From Pararobbsia alpina (GTDB taxonomy: Bacteria > Pseudomonadota > Gammaproteobacteria > Burkholderiales > Burkholderiaceae): a stretch of 64,000 nt of DNA. This document shows positions 27,642 to 37,175 of this stretch, in pieces. The notes beneath the pieces are model-generated. The model did not search any database. It saw only the letters and a list, made by a program, of their open reading frames with translations, and had not been told where the DNA came from. How positions within the stretch are numbered: position 1 is the stretch's first letter; each line of letters starts with the position of its first letter. The position numbers and the translations under genes are program-made. The stretch covers positions 62,001 through 126,000 of the forward strand of contig NZ_CADIKM010000002.1 in assembly GCF_902859895.1 (NCBI RefSeq), in the 5' to 3' direction.

Positions 27642-29733
27642 TCAATTCAGCAGTCGAACGTGCTTGAGTACCACTCATCACAACCGGGAAATCGTCGTCC
27701 ATCGGCGTGAAAGGCGAGCTCTCACGGGGGATGCAAAACGCACTCTTCATCAGAAACGGCTTGCGCGCGACATACAGGTTCTCGGGGACCTTCTGCCCCG
27801 TCGACACGTAGTGCACCGGCAGCCGGTACCGGATCACGGTGTCGAGCACCGCGCCGATGTTGGTCGCCTCATCGAGCTTGGTCAGGATGCAGCCCGTCAG
27901 GTCCGGAAGACCGCCCGCCGAGTGACTACCGCCGCTGCTGCGATAGGCGTGGACCACCTCGTTCAGCGTATCTCCGTGACTCGTCGCATTGAGCAGCAGC
28001 AGCCGTTGCACCGGCCGCCCCGTGCCACAGAGCATCGCGACCTGTTCGGTCAGCGCGCGATCGCGCTGACTCATGCCGATCGTGTCGATCAGCACGATGT
28101 GTTTGTTGCGCAGCTCGTCGAGCGTGAGCTTGAGATCGGCTGCGTCCTTGACCGCATGAACCGAGACGCCGAGGATCTTGCCGTAGATGCGCAGCTGCTC
28201 ATGCGCACCGATCCGGTAGCTGTCCGTCGTGAGCAGCGCGACACGCTCCGCACCGAAGCGCATCACACAGCGCGCCGCGAGCTTTGCCGTCGTCGTCGTC
28301 TTGCCCACGCCCGTCGGCCCCATGAGCGCGTAGACACCGCCGCGCTCCATCATCGCGTCCTCGTCGTCGAGCACCGGCAGATTGCGTTCGATCGCGGCCT
28401 TCGCCCAGTCGAGCGCCTGCGTATGCTCCTGCAGCGTGTTGGGGATGCGGTCGATCAGCAGATTGGTGAACTGCGCCGAGAACCCTGTGGACAGCAGCGT
28501 CTTCGCCATCTGGTTGCGCACCGGGTGGCGGCGCTGGCGGTCCGACCACTGGAGACTCGCGAGCTGTTCCTCGAGCGCACCCCGCATCGCATGAAGCTCG
28601 CCGAGCACCGACGTCGTCACACGCTCCAGCATCGCCTCCTGCAACTGCGAAGCCTGACCATCGGCTTCCGGCGTGTCCTTTCGGGTGTTGTCGCTCGCTT
28701 GCGCAGTCGCATCGTCAGCTGAATGAGCACGATGAATGAAAGGCGGATCTTCAGCCTGAACCGGTTCGAACGCGAACGAGGATGGCGCGCGCTCTACGGC
28801 TTCCTCTCGCGCAGCCACCGCACGGCCCAGCCCCTTGCTCGCCGCTTCGGAGGCCGTCAGCGGTACCACATGCTGATTCATGCTTGCGAGCGCCTTACGC
28901 GCGGCAAGTGCACGAGCAAGCGGATCCGCATGCTCGTCGTCTTCAGCCGTCGACGCATCCTCTTCGTACGCGGGACCCACCGTGCCCGCCGGTGCCGCCG
29001 ACGACTCGGCCGGCTGACCGAAGGTCGCAGCAAAGGGATCGGGCAGTCCGCTCGGGTAACCGACCCCGTCATACGAAGTCGCCTGCTGCTGCGGCACCAC
29101 TTGCGAAAGACGTTCGTCGAAGCTGCCAGGCAGCGGCGCTCCGCGACCGAGTGCCGCGCCGCCGAACACATCGCTCTGCTGCGGGTCCGTTCCCGGCGCA
29201 GTGTAGGCCGTGGCCGAAAGCGTGTCGTAGTTCTCACCCGCGAACAAAGCGCCACTGAGCTGCGCATTTTGCGCGGCAAGACCTTGCGGACTGTGCGCGC
29301 TCAGGTAGGCCGCCGGAGCCGCGGCCTGTTGCGCGGAGGCAGTCTGTTGCTGATGTGCGGGGCCAGCCGGCAGCACGCTCGGCGGCATGCCCGCGGCAAT
29401 TCCCGGCGCGCCACCCTGAGCACCTGCGCCGCGCTGCTTCATGCCACCCGATGCCCCTGGGACGCCACCGGATGCAGCCGAGGCCGAGCCGGCAGGCATC
29501 GATCTCGGACCTGCGCCCAATCCCTGTTCGCGGCGTGCCGCACGCTGTGCACGGCGCTCACTGTCGTCCGTGGGCGAGGCGAGCGAGGCGAGTTCACCTT
29601 CGGCGAGTGCCACGAGTTCCACGCCCCCTTCGATCGCACGATTCGACAGGACGACGGCATCGTCGCCGAGTGCTTCGCGTACGAGACGGAGGGCTTCGCG
29701 GGACGAGCCGGCGATGAATTTGCGGATCTTCAA
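27622..29733 (-). CDS. flhF: SRP-type GTPase FlhF (flagellar placement)
   Basis: FlhF is a signal-recognition-particle-like GTPase that marks the site of flagellar assembly. The 703-residue product has the family N-terminus MKIRKFIAGSSREALRLVRE. A very long Ala/Gln/Gly/Pro-rich B region follows (about residues 60-370), then a helical N domain and the NG GTPase core with P-loop GPTGVGKTTTTAKLA (about 468-482), LLTTDSYRIGAHEQL, LIDTIGMSQRD and TKLDEATNIGAVLD. It is far longer than well-studied FlhF proteins because of the B region. Stop and start overlap flhG and flhA. Confidence 0.96.
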   Translation of the reverse strand: MKIRKFIAGSSREALRLVREALGDDAVVLSNRAIEGGVELVALAEGELASLASPTDDSERRAQRAARREQGLGAGPRSMPAGSASAASGGVPGASGGMKQRGAGAQGGAPGIAAGMPPSVLPAGPAHQQQTASAQQAAAPAAYLSAHSPQGLAAQNAQLSGALFAGENYDTLSATAYTAPGTDPQQSDVFGGAALGRGAPLPGSFDERLSQVVPQQQATSYDGVGYPSGLPDPFAATFGQPAESSAAPAGTVGPAYEEDASTAEDDEHADPLARALAARKALASMNQHVVPLTASEAASKGLGRAVAAREEAVERAPSSFAFEPVQAEDPPFIHRAHSADDATAQASDNTRKDTPEADGQASQLQEAMLERVTTSVLGELHAMRGALEEQLASLQWSDRQRRHPVRNQMAKTLLSTGFSAQFTNLLIDRIPNTLQEHTQALDWAKAAIERNLPVLDDEDAMMERGGVYALMGPTGVGKTTTTAKLAARCVMRFGAERVALLTTDSYRIGAHEQLRIYGKILGVSVHAVKDAADLKLTLDELRNKHIVLIDTIGMSQRDRALTEQVAMLCGTGRPVQRLLLLNATSHGDTLNEVVHAYRSSGGSHSAGGLPDLTGCILTKLDEATNIGAVLDTVIRYRLPVHYVSTGQKVPENLYVARKPFLMKSAFCIPRESSPFTPMDDDFPVVMSGTQARSTAELSEVRFG

Positions 29734-31826
29734 GCTTGACCTCCGATCAACGTCGTCACCTTGATGGTCCGCGTATCAGGAACCTCGGCGTACGACAGAA
29801 CTTTCAGATGCGGCAAACTACGCCGCAGGAAGCGCGCGAGCATCGCGCGCAGCGCGTGTTGCACCAGCAGCACCGGAGGATTGCCCAGCGTCTGTTGGCG
29901 GTTGATGGCCGCTTCAGTCTGTTTCATCAACGTGCCCGCCAGACCCGGTTCGAGACCCGGGTTCGGGCTCGCCGCGAGCGCCTGCGACAGCAGGCGCTCG
30001 AGCGAACCCTCGAGGCCGATCACGTGCATTTCCCCGGTACCCGGGAACCATTGCTGAGTGATGGCGCGTCCCAGCGCCAGACGCACCATCGCCATCAGGT
30101 CGTTGGCATCCGACACGCGAGGCGCGTTGTCCGCAATCGCATCGAGAATCGTGCGCATGTCGCGGATCGGCACCCCTTCCTCGAGCAGACCCTGCAGCAC
30201 CTTCTGCAGCGTCGTGAGGGGCAGCGTCTTCGGCACCAGGTCTTCGACGAGCTTCGGCGATTCCTTGCCGATGCGTTCGAGCAGTGCCGTCACTTCCTGA
30301 CGTCCGAGCAGCTCGCCCGCATGCGTGACCACCAGATGGTTCAGGTGAGTCGCGACCACCGTGCTCGCGTCGACCACCGTGTAACCGTAGACCTGCGCCT
30401 GATCCCGCATATGCTGGTCGATCCAGACAGCCGGCAGGCCGAAGGCCGGATCGCGCGTCTGCGCACCCGGCAGCTGCGCCGAAACCTGCCCCGGATTGAT
30501 CGCGAGCCACTGACCAGGATACGCATCGCCCGCGCCCATTTCGACACCATTGAGCGCGATCCGATAGCTGTTGGGACGCAACTCCAGGTTGTCGCGAATA
30601 TGGACCACCGGCGGCAGAAAGCCGATTTCCTGCGCAAACTTCTTGCGAATGCCCTTGATACGCTTGAGCAACTCACCGTCCTGCGTGCGGTCGACCAGAG
30701 GAATCAGCCGATAGCCCACCTCCAGACCGAGCGAGTCCACCAGCGTCACATCGTCCCAGCTCGCTTCAGGCGCTTCAGCGCCTACGGGCGGCGCGATCGG
30801 CACCACGGCCGACGACTTCTTCAGCTGAGCCGCCGCACGCTGGCGAAGCGCGCGGGCACCGTAGATCAACCCTCCGCCGAGCGTCAGGAACACCAGATTC
30901 GGCATACCCGGAATCAGGCCCATGATCACCAGAATGCCGCCCGTGATCCCCAGCACCCGCGGATTTGTAAACAGCTGGTCGACCATCTGCGTGCCGACGT
31001 CTTCATCTGTCGCGACACGCGAAACAATCACACCCGCCGCCGTCGAAATGACCAGCGACGGAATCTGCGCGACGAGGCCGTCACCGATCGTCAGCAGCGT
31101 GTAGTTCTTTGCCGCGAGCGCAAGCGGCATGCCGTGCTGAAGCACACCGACGATCAGCCCGCCGATGATATTGATGACCATGATCAACAGACCGGCGATC
31201 GCATCGCCGCGCACGAACTTGCTCGCGCCGTCCATCGAACCGTAGAACTCCGCTTCCTGCGACACATCCGAACGCCGCTTGCGCGCCTGATCCTCATTGA
31301 TCATGCCCGCGTTCAAGTCAGCGTCGATCGCCATCTGCTTGCCCGGCATCGCATCAAGCGTGAAGCGCGCCGAGACTTCCGCGATACGCCCCGCACCCTT
31401 CGTGATCACCATGAAGTTGATGACCATCAGAATCACGAACACCACAATCCCGACCGCGAAATTGCCACCGACGAGAAAGTGCCCGAACGATTCGATGACC
31501 CGGCCCGCCGCATCCGGACCCGTGTGCCCTTCGAGCAGCACGACCCGCGTGGAGGCCACGTTGAGCGAGAGCCGCAGCAGCGTCGAGAACAGCAGCACAC
31601 TCGGAAACGAGGCAAAGTCGAGCGGCTGCCTCGTGTACATGCTGACCAACAGCACCATGATCGACAGCGCGATATTGAACGTGAACAGCAGGTCGAGCAT
31701 GAACGCCGGCAGCGGCAAGATCATCATGCCGAGAATCATGACGATCAGCACCGGACCCGCGAGGGCCTTCGTGTTGGCGCCGATCATGGCTGACGGCAGC
31801 TTGATCGCGTTGCCCCGTGGCGTCAT
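29730..31826 (-). CDS. flhA: Flagellar export-gate protein FlhA
   Basis: FlhA forms the nonameric export gate and docks export chaperones. The 698-residue product has an N-terminal half with about eight membrane helices and the FHIPEP-family signature region AMPGKQMAIDADLNAGMI. The large cytoplasmic domain (about residues 330-698) ends KVTTLIGGQA. It overlaps flhF and flhB by 4 bases each (ATGA/GTGA types), indicating a tightly coupled flhB-flhA-flhF-flhG-fliA unit. Confidence 0.98.
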   Translation of the reverse strand: MTPRGNAIKLPSAMIGANTKALAGPVLIVMILGMMILPLPAFMLDLLFTFNIALSIMVLLVSMYTRQPLDFASFPSVLLFSTLLRLSLNVASTRVVLLEGHTGPDAAGRVIESFGHFLVGGNFAVGIVVFVILMVINFMVITKGAGRIAEVSARFTLDAMPGKQMAIDADLNAGMINEDQARKRRSDVSQEAEFYGSMDGASKFVRGDAIAGLLIMVINIIGGLIVGVLQHGMPLALAAKNYTLLTIGDGLVAQIPSLVISTAAGVIVSRVATDEDVGTQMVDQLFTNPRVLGITGGILVIMGLIPGMPNLVFLTLGGGLIYGARALRQRAAAQLKKSSAVVPIAPPVGAEAPEASWDDVTLVDSLGLEVGYRLIPLVDRTQDGELLKRIKGIRKKFAQEIGFLPPVVHIRDNLELRPNSYRIALNGVEMGAGDAYPGQWLAINPGQVSAQLPGAQTRDPAFGLPAVWIDQHMRDQAQVYGYTVVDASTVVATHLNHLVVTHAGELLGRQEVTALLERIGKESPKLVEDLVPKTLPLTTLQKVLQGLLEEGVPIRDMRTILDAIADNAPRVSDANDLMAMVRLALGRAITQQWFPGTGEMHVIGLEGSLERLLSQALAASPNPGLEPGLAGTLMKQTEAAINRQQTLGNPPVLLVQHALRAMLARFLRRSLPHLKVLSYAEVPDTRTIKVTTLIGGQA

Positions 31827-32986
31827 GCAACACTCCCATGCTTGTCGAGTTCAGCGGGCACGTCGAGGTCGACGGGCGCCGCGGGTGCGGGAGCGCCAAT
31901 CGCTCCCTCTGCTGACCAGCGGCGCAACTGAAAGACCCAGGCGAGCACTTCCGCGACCGCGCCGTAGAGCGCGCCCGGAATCTCCCGATTCAGGTCGACG
32001 TGATAGAACAACGCCCGCGCGAGCGGCGGCGCCTCGAGCGTCGGAATATGGTGTTCCGCGCCGATTTCGCGAATACGGGCGGCGACCAGATCCATGCCCT
32101 TGGCGACGACTTTCGGCGCGCGCATCTCTCCATCCGAGTACTTGAGTGCGACCGCGAAGTGAGTCGGGTTCGTCACGATCACATCCGCCTGCGGCACATT
32201 GGCCATCATGCGGCGCCGGGCGATCGCGCGCTGCTGCGCGCGGATCTTGCCCTTGATGTGCGGGTCCCCTTCGCTTTCCTTGAACTCGCGCTTGACCTCT
32301 TCCTTGGTCATGCGGAGCTTCTTGGCGTGGCTGGAGAGTTGCCACGGCACGTCGGCGCAGACCAGCAGCAACATCGCGCCCACCACGAAGCCGATCGTCC
32401 CGATCACCAGCTTCGCGCCCTCGGTCATGGCAACGTGAAGCGGCTCCGAAAACAACTGCAGCACCGCCCCCTGGCTGCGCAGGATCGCCCAGAAGGCCAC
32501 CCCGCCGACCAGCACGCACTTGGCCATCGACATCAGCAGCTGCACGAGACTGTTCATGGAAAACATCTTGCCGAGACCCGCGATCGGGTCCAGGCGCGCG
32601 AAATTGGGCGCGAGCGTCGTGGTCGTGAGCAGCCAACCGCCAAGCGCCATCGGCGAAAGAATCGCAGCGAGGTAGAGCGCGACGATCACCGGCGCGATCG
32701 CGATCGCGCCATTCGCCATCGCCACTCCCGCCTTGGGCAGCATGCGCGAGCTTTCGAACACAAAACTGCGATCGAAAGTCAGCGCATCGCGCAGGACAAT
32801 CTGGAGATGATCGATAATCGAGCCGACATTCGCGTAGGTGACCCCGAAGCCCACCGCCAACAGGGCGAACGTCGAGAGTTCGCGCGAGCGCGCGATCTGG
32901 CCTTCTTCGCGGGCCTTTTCGAGGCGCCGCGAGGTAGCGGGTTCAGTTTTCTCGAGATCGCTTTCTTCAGCCACTTCCTTCTCCAC
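31823..32986 (-). CDS. flhB: Flagellar export switch protein FlhB
   Basis: FlhB is the export-gate protein whose self-cleavage switches substrate class from hook to filament. The 387-residue product has an N-terminal Glu/Lys-rich leader (DLEKTEPATSRRLEKAREEG), four membrane helices, and the cytoplasmic self-cleavage motif NPTH at about residue 271 within VIVTNPTHFAVALKY. A Pro/Ala-rich tail follows. The start codon is GTG. It is the first gene of the unit leading to fliA. Confidence 0.98.
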   Translation of the reverse strand: MEKEVAEESDLEKTEPATSRRLEKAREEGQIARSRELSTFALLAVGFGVTYANVGSIIDHLQIVLRDALTFDRSFVFESSRMLPKAGVAMANGAIAIAPVIVALYLAAILSPMALGGWLLTTTTLAPNFARLDPIAGLGKMFSMNSLVQLLMSMAKCVLVGGVAFWAILRSQGAVLQLFSEPLHVAMTEGAKLVIGTIGFVVGAMLLLVCADVPWQLSSHAKKLRMTKEEVKREFKESEGDPHIKGKIRAQQRAIARRRMMANVPQADVIVTNPTHFAVALKYSDGEMRAPKVVAKGMDLVAARIREIGAEHHIPTLEAPPLARALFYHVDLNREIPGALYGAVAEVLAWVFQLRRWSAEGAIGAPAPAAPVDLDVPAELDKHGSVA

Positions 32987-33143
32987 GCCTTACGTTCAGA
33001 GGAACGTCAGTGGGAAGGATTATTACGAATAGGGTCAAGCCATGATCTGGCGAGCAAGAGGGGGAAACCGGCGTATTTCGTGCGATCGGGGCGAGTCTCG
33101 GGCTTAGAAAACAAGCCCCGAAGCAACAGACAAGAGCGCAGCC

Positions 33144-33833
33144 TCAGAAGCCCAGGCTCGTCAACAGATCATCCACCTGCCCCTGATCGGTCACCACGTC
33201 GCTGCGGCCCTCGGTGTTCACTTGCGGGCCGTTCATCAGGCTGTCCTGCCCCCCGATGCCCACGCCGGATACGACGGCGATCAGTTCGGCGCGGCGCTCG
33301 GGCGAGATGTTCTCGAGCAGGACGGCGAGGAGCTGCTGCTCGATGTTGTAGACCACGTCCATGATCTTCTTGATCACCTGGCCCGTCAGATCCTGGAAGT
33401 CCTGCGCGAGCATGATCTCCATGAGCTGGCTGCTGGTCGCCTCGGCATCGCCCGGCACTCGGGTGATAAAGGCCCGGGTGTCGACGACGAGCGCGCGCGC
33501 GTCGTCCAGCGACAGCGGGGCTTGGTACCAGTTCTCCCAACGGCCGTCGAGCCCAAGAGCCTCGGCGCGCATGCGTTCCTGCATCGGCTTGGCGACCTCG
33601 ATCGCGTTCAACGCACGCTCCGCCGCCTGCTCCGTCATGTTAGCCACGTACTTGAGACGGTCTCGCGCGTCAGGAATCGCCTCGGCCGCCCGCTCCACCT
33701 GCTTGTCCAGACCGAGCTCCCGCATGCTGTCGCGCAGCATGCGGGTGAGCTGGCCAATGCGGCTTACGAGTTTGTCGTGCGAGTCCTCGGGCTCCGCAGC
33801 GACGATGGCTTCGATTTGGGAAGTCTTGTCCAT
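33144..33833 (-). CDS. cheZ: CheY-P phosphatase CheZ
   Basis: CheZ speeds dephosphorylation of CheY. The 229-residue product has the long helical hairpin typical of the family with the active-site block LAQDFQDLTGQVIKKIMDVV (the family catalytic Gln lies here). It ends with the CheY-binding C-terminal peptide QVDDLLTSLGF after a flexible Gly/Asp linker. It is the last gene of the motA-to-cheZ operon, 7 bases after cheY. A weak GC dyad without T run follows (about 33099-33122). Confidence 0.97.
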   Translation of the reverse strand: MDKTSQIEAIVAAEPEDSHDKLVSRIGQLTRMLRDSMRELGLDKQVERAAEAIPDARDRLKYVANMTEQAAERALNAIEVAKPMQERMRAEALGLDGRWENWYQAPLSLDDARALVVDTRAFITRVPGDAEATSSQLMEIMLAQDFQDLTGQVIKKIMDVVYNIEQQLLAVLLENISPERRAELIAVVSGVGIGGQDSLMNGPQVNTEGRSDVVTDQGQVDDLLTSLGF

Positions 33834-33840
33834 ATCCGCC

Positions 33841-34239
33841 TCACGTCCCTTCCTTGGCCATCTTGTCGAGAATCTTCTGCAGCTTCTCGTCGAGCGTGGC
33901 AGCCGTAAACGGCTTCACCACATAGCCATTGGCACCTGCCTGCGCAGCGGCAATGATGTTTTCCTTCTTCGCCTCGGCCGTCACCATCAGCACCGGCAGG
34001 CCCGCGAGTGCCGCGTCCGCGCGGATTTCCTTGAGCATCGTCAGGCCATCCATGTTCGGCATGTTCCAGTCGGACACGACGAACTCGAAACCGCCAGCCT
34101 TGAGCTTGGCCAGGCCCGCCGCGCCGTCCTCGGCCTCGTCGACATTCGAAAAGCCCAACTCTTTCAGGAGATTGCGCACAATCCGACGCATCGTCGGAAA
34201 GTCGTCAACCACCAGAATCCTCATGTTCTTGTCTACCAT
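33841..34239 (-). CDS. cheY: Chemotaxis response regulator CheY
   Basis: CheY is the single-domain messenger that, once phosphorylated by CheA, binds FliM. The 132-residue product has all active-site residues: D12-D13, phospho-acceptor D57 ([11 protein letters not shown]), the T in MVTAEAKKE and the K in [11 protein letters not shown]. The start at 34239 is preferred over an ATG four codons upstream (34251) because GGGAG lies 6 bases before it. Its pairing with cheZ and strong similarity to enterobacterial CheY make it the motor-controlling CheY. Confidence 0.97.
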   Translation of the reverse strand: MVDKNMRILVVDDFPTMRRIVRNLLKELGFSNVDEAEDGAAGLAKLKAGGFEFVVSDWNMPNMDGLTMLKEIRADAALAGLPVLMVTAEAKKENIIAAAQAGANGYVVKPFTAATLDEKLQKILDKMAKEGT

Positions 34240-34275
34240 CTCTACTCCCATTTTTCCGTTGACGGAGCTTCTCGC

Positions 34276-35364
34276 CTAGACGCGATGCGCTCGCTCGCCC
34301 ATTCCCGCGAGGCGTGTCATTACGCGCCCGCACATTTCGTTCAGCGGCACGACTTCGTCCGCCCCTCCTGCTGCTATTGCTTCCCGCGGCATGCCGAAGA
34401 CGATGCAGCTCGCCTCGTCCTGGGCGAAAGTGTGGGCGCCCGCCCGACGCATTTCCACCAATCCCGCCGCACCGTCCTTGCCCATGCCCGTCAGGATCAC
34501 CCCGATCGCATTCTTGCCCGCGTGCATCGCCGCAGACCGGAACAGCACGTCGACCGACGGACGATGCCGGTTCACCGGCGGCCCGTCGTCGAGCAGCGCC
34601 ACATAGTTGGCACCACTGCGGCCAAGCGACAGGTGACGATCGCCAGGTGCGATATACGCGTGACCGGGCAACACGCGCTCGCCATGGTCGGCTTCCTTGA
34701 CGGTGATCCGGCACAGGCCGTTGAGGCGCTGTGCGAACGACCGCGTAAACCCCGCCGGCATGTGCTGTGTGATCAGCACCCCCGGCGCGTCGGGCGGCAA
34801 CGGCACCAGGACTTCGCGAATCGCCTCGGTCCCTCCCGTCGAGGCTCCGATGATGATGAGCTTCTCGGTCGAGATCAGCGGGTTGCGCACCATCGCGACC
34901 GGGCCCTGGGCCGCCGGCGCGGCACCGTGCGAATGCGCGGCAGCCTGCCGGACCCGCGCTCGCGAGGCGGCGCGGATCTTATCGGCGATCATCTCGGTGT
35001 ACTCGAGCATGCCGTCACGGATGCCGACCCTCGGCTTGGTCACGAAGTCGACCGCGCCGAGTTCGAGCGCGCGCAGAGTGATTTCGGAACCGCGCTCGGT
35101 CAGCGAGGACACCATGAGCACGGGCATCGGACGCAAGCGCATGAGCTTCTCGAGGAAATCGAGACCGTCCATGCGCGGCATTTCAACGTCGAGTGTCAGG
35201 ACGTCGGGATTGTGTTGTTTGATCAGGTCGCGCGCGACGAGCGGGTCCGGCGCGGTTGCGCAGACCATCATGTCGGGCTGGCTTTTGATGATTTCACTCA
35301 TCAGGCTGCGGACCAGTGCGGAATCATCCACGCACAGAACCTTGATTTTGCTTTGGGCGCTCAC
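34276..35364 (-). CDS. cheB: Receptor methylesterase/deamidase CheB
   Basis: CheB removes methyl groups from chemoreceptors after phosphorylation by CheA. The 362-residue product has a receiver domain (residues 5-125, D13-D14 and phospho-acceptor D59 in [12 protein letters not shown]) and a C-terminal methylesterase with Ser in [10 protein letters not shown], His in [10 protein letters not shown] and Asp in GMGKDGAAG. The start is GTG at 35364, with GGAGGAGG just before it and overlapping the cheD stop (GTGA). A longer in-frame extension upstream is only cheD read in another frame. Confidence 0.97.
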   Translation of the reverse strand: MSAQSKIKVLCVDDSALVRSLMSEIIKSQPDMMVCATAPDPLVARDLIKQHNPDVLTLDVEMPRMDGLDFLEKLMRLRPMPVLMVSSLTERGSEITLRALELGAVDFVTKPRVGIRDGMLEYTEMIADKIRAASRARVRQAAAHSHGAAPAAQGPVAMVRNPLISTEKLIIIGASTGGTEAIREVLVPLPPDAPGVLITQHMPAGFTRSFAQRLNGLCRITVKEADHGERVLPGHAYIAPGDRHLSLGRSGANYVALLDDGPPVNRHRPSVDVLFRSAAMHAGKNAIGVILTGMGKDGAAGLVEMRRAGAHTFAQDEASCIVFGMPREAIAAGGADEVVPLNEMCGRVMTRLAGMGERAHRV

Positions 35365-36140
35365 GCCTCCTCCATCGTCTTGCCTTGCGTGGGCGTACCC
35401 TGCGCTTCTCCGCGGCCCATGCCGGCCGCGGTCCCAGTGCTCGCCGGCCGACCGAACAGTTCGACCTTCGGGCGGCCTGCGTCGGTCCGCACGGCTCCGG
35501 GTTCGGTCGAACCCGGACGGGCCGGTTTGGCGAACAGCTCGACGCGCTCGCGGCTGCGTTCGGCACGGCGTTCGCGCATCTCGCGCGCCAGCCGGTGTTC
35601 GAGTTCGCTCACTTGCGTCTCGTGTGCGGCGCGCAGTTTCTTGACCATCACCTGCCCGGTCGCGGGCATGAAACAGACTTTGCGCGGATGCTGGCCCTGC
35701 AAGTCTTCGGCGGTGATGCGCACTCTTTCGAGTGCGAGATAGCGGCGTACGAACTCGGAATTGCGGTCGCCGATATTGAGCGTGGTCATCGCCGCAAGCA
35801 CGGCGGCGCCACCGAATACCTTCGCTTCGAGCCGTTCTCGCCGCGCACCGCCCTTGATCAGTTCGTTGAGCAAAACCTCCATCGCGTAGGCGCCATAGCG
35901 CATCGAGTCGGACGTCGCTCGCGAGGAGTCGGCGCCGTCGTCGGGCAGCATGAAGTGGTTCATGCCGCCGATGCCGGCGACCGGGTCCTGGATGCAGGCC
36001 GCCACGCATGAGCCGAGCACGGTTGCCAGCACCATGTCTTCGCGCGTGACGAAGAACTCATTGGGCAGCAGCTTGACGCCAGGACGCTGGAAGTTGTTGT
36101 CGAAGTAGCGGTTGTTCGCTATTGGAAGTCCGCCGCTCAT
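35361..36140 (-). CDS. cheD: Chemoreceptor glutamine deamidase CheD
   Basis: CheD deamidates receptor glutamines to tune chemotaxis. The 259-residue product has the catalytic Cys in [11 protein letters not shown] (C45) and His in GGMNHFMLP (H62). The last 60 or so residues are an extension with two copies of a VELF-x-(K/R)PA element, absent from short CheD proteins. It overlaps cheR and cheB by 4 bases each. Confidence 0.97.
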   Translation of the reverse strand: MSGGLPIANNRYFDNNFQRPGVKLLPNEFFVTREDMVLATVLGSCVAACIQDPVAGIGGMNHFMLPDDGADSSRATSDSMRYGAYAMEVLLNELIKGGARRERLEAKVFGGAAVLAAMTTLNIGDRNSEFVRRYLALERVRITAEDLQGQHPRKVCFMPATGQVMVKKLRAAHETQVSELEHRLAREMRERRAERSRERVELFAKPARPGSTEPGAVRTDAGRPKVELFGRPASTGTAAGMGRGEAQGTPTQGKTMEEA

Positions 36141-37111
36141 GATGCCTCCTCACGTACCGGGCCGGCCGTTGTGTGGGAAGCGGCTTCGACCCCGGCTTCG
36201 CCCTTGCCCCGTGTCCCACGTGCGCCGGCGCGCGCCTCGCCGCCGCGGCTCGCCAGTTCGTACACGGTCTGTCCGCGCAGGCGGAACGATTGCGACACGT
36301 AGGTGAAATTCTCGGAGTGCCCGGCAAACAGTAGCGCGTCGGGCTTCATCAGCGAGACGAAACGCTCGAGGATCCGGCCCTGGGTAGGCTTGTCGAAATA
36401 GATCATGACATTGCGGCAGAAGATCACGTCGAACGGACCCTGCACCGGCCAGTTGTCGTCATGCAGATTGAGCCGCGCGAACTTCAGCATCTGCTTGAGC
36501 TCGGGCCGCACTTTCATGTGACCGGCGTGCGCGCCGGTGCCCTTGAGAAAAAAGCGGCGCAAGCGTTCCGGCGACAGGTTCTTGCCCTGCTCGAGCGAGT
36601 AGACGCCGGCATCGGCCTTCGCGAGCACCTGGGTATCGATGTCGGTCGCGAGGATCGTGGCGTTCCGCGCGCCGGCGCCAAGGGCTTCCTGCAAGGTCAT
36701 CGCGATCGAATACGGCTCCTCGCCGGTCGAGGCGGCACAGCACCAGACCGACAGGGGCGATTTGCGCTGCGCGGCGAACTCGGCGAGGATCGGAAAATGA
36801 TGGGCCTCGCGAAAGAACGAGGTCAGGTTGGTGGTCAGCGCATTGGTGAACGCTTCCCACTCGGCTTCGTCGCGGCTGCGTTCGAGATAGTCGAGGTATT
36901 CGCTGAACACGGTCATCGAGCGCGCGCGCAGACGCCGCGCGAGCCGGCTGTAGACCATGTCGCGCTTGTGGTCGGACAGGGAAATGCCGGCGACCTGGTG
37001 GATCAGGGCACGAATTCGCGAAAAGTCCTGATTCGTGAAGACGAAGTCGCGCTCGTGCTCGGGCAGGCCCGATTCCACTGGTTCATTGCGTTGCAACTGG
37101 CGCGCTTCCAT
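36137..37111 (-). CDS. cheR: Chemoreceptor methyltransferase CheR
   Basis: CheR methylates receptor glutamates using S-adenosylmethionine. The 324-residue product has the helical N-terminal domain and the SAM motif [15 protein letters not shown] (about residues 121-135). The C-terminal region has [18 protein letters not shown] and a Gly/Arg-rich tail. GGAGAG precedes the ATG. The upstream receptor ends in a DWETF peptide able to tether CheR. Confidence 0.98.
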   Translation of the reverse strand: MEARQLQRNEPVESGLPEHERDFVFTNQDFSRIRALIHQVAGISLSDHKRDMVYSRLARRLRARSMTVFSEYLDYLERSRDEAEWEAFTNALTTNLTSFFREAHHFPILAEFAAQRKSPLSVWCCAASTGEEPYSIAMTLQEALGAGARNATILATDIDTQVLAKADAGVYSLEQGKNLSPERLRRFFLKGTGAHAGHMKVRPELKQMLKFARLNLHDDNWPVQGPFDVIFCRNVMIYFDKPTQGRILERFVSLMKPDALLFAGHSENFTYVSQSFRLRGQTVYELASRGGEARAGARGTRGKGEAGVEAASHTTAGPVREEAS

Positions 37112-37175
37112 ATTGCTCTCCTGACTCGCGGTGCTTACCTGCGGACTTCATTGTGCGAGCCGACTTCGTCCTGCT

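Noticed and set aside
29736-31793. Long plus-strand open frame (685 codons) opposite flhA
   Set aside because: It is Arg/His/Asp-rich as expected for an antisense shadow of a high-GC gene, and flhA is unmistakable on the other strand.
33099-33122. GC dyad after cheZ as a strong terminator
   Set aside because: The stem has a bulge and no T run follows on the minus strand; kept only as a remark under cheZ.
35365-36009. Upstream in-frame extension of cheB (577-residue version)
   Set aside because: The extra part is cheD read out of frame; the GTG at 35364 has a strong ribosome site and gives the standard CheB start.
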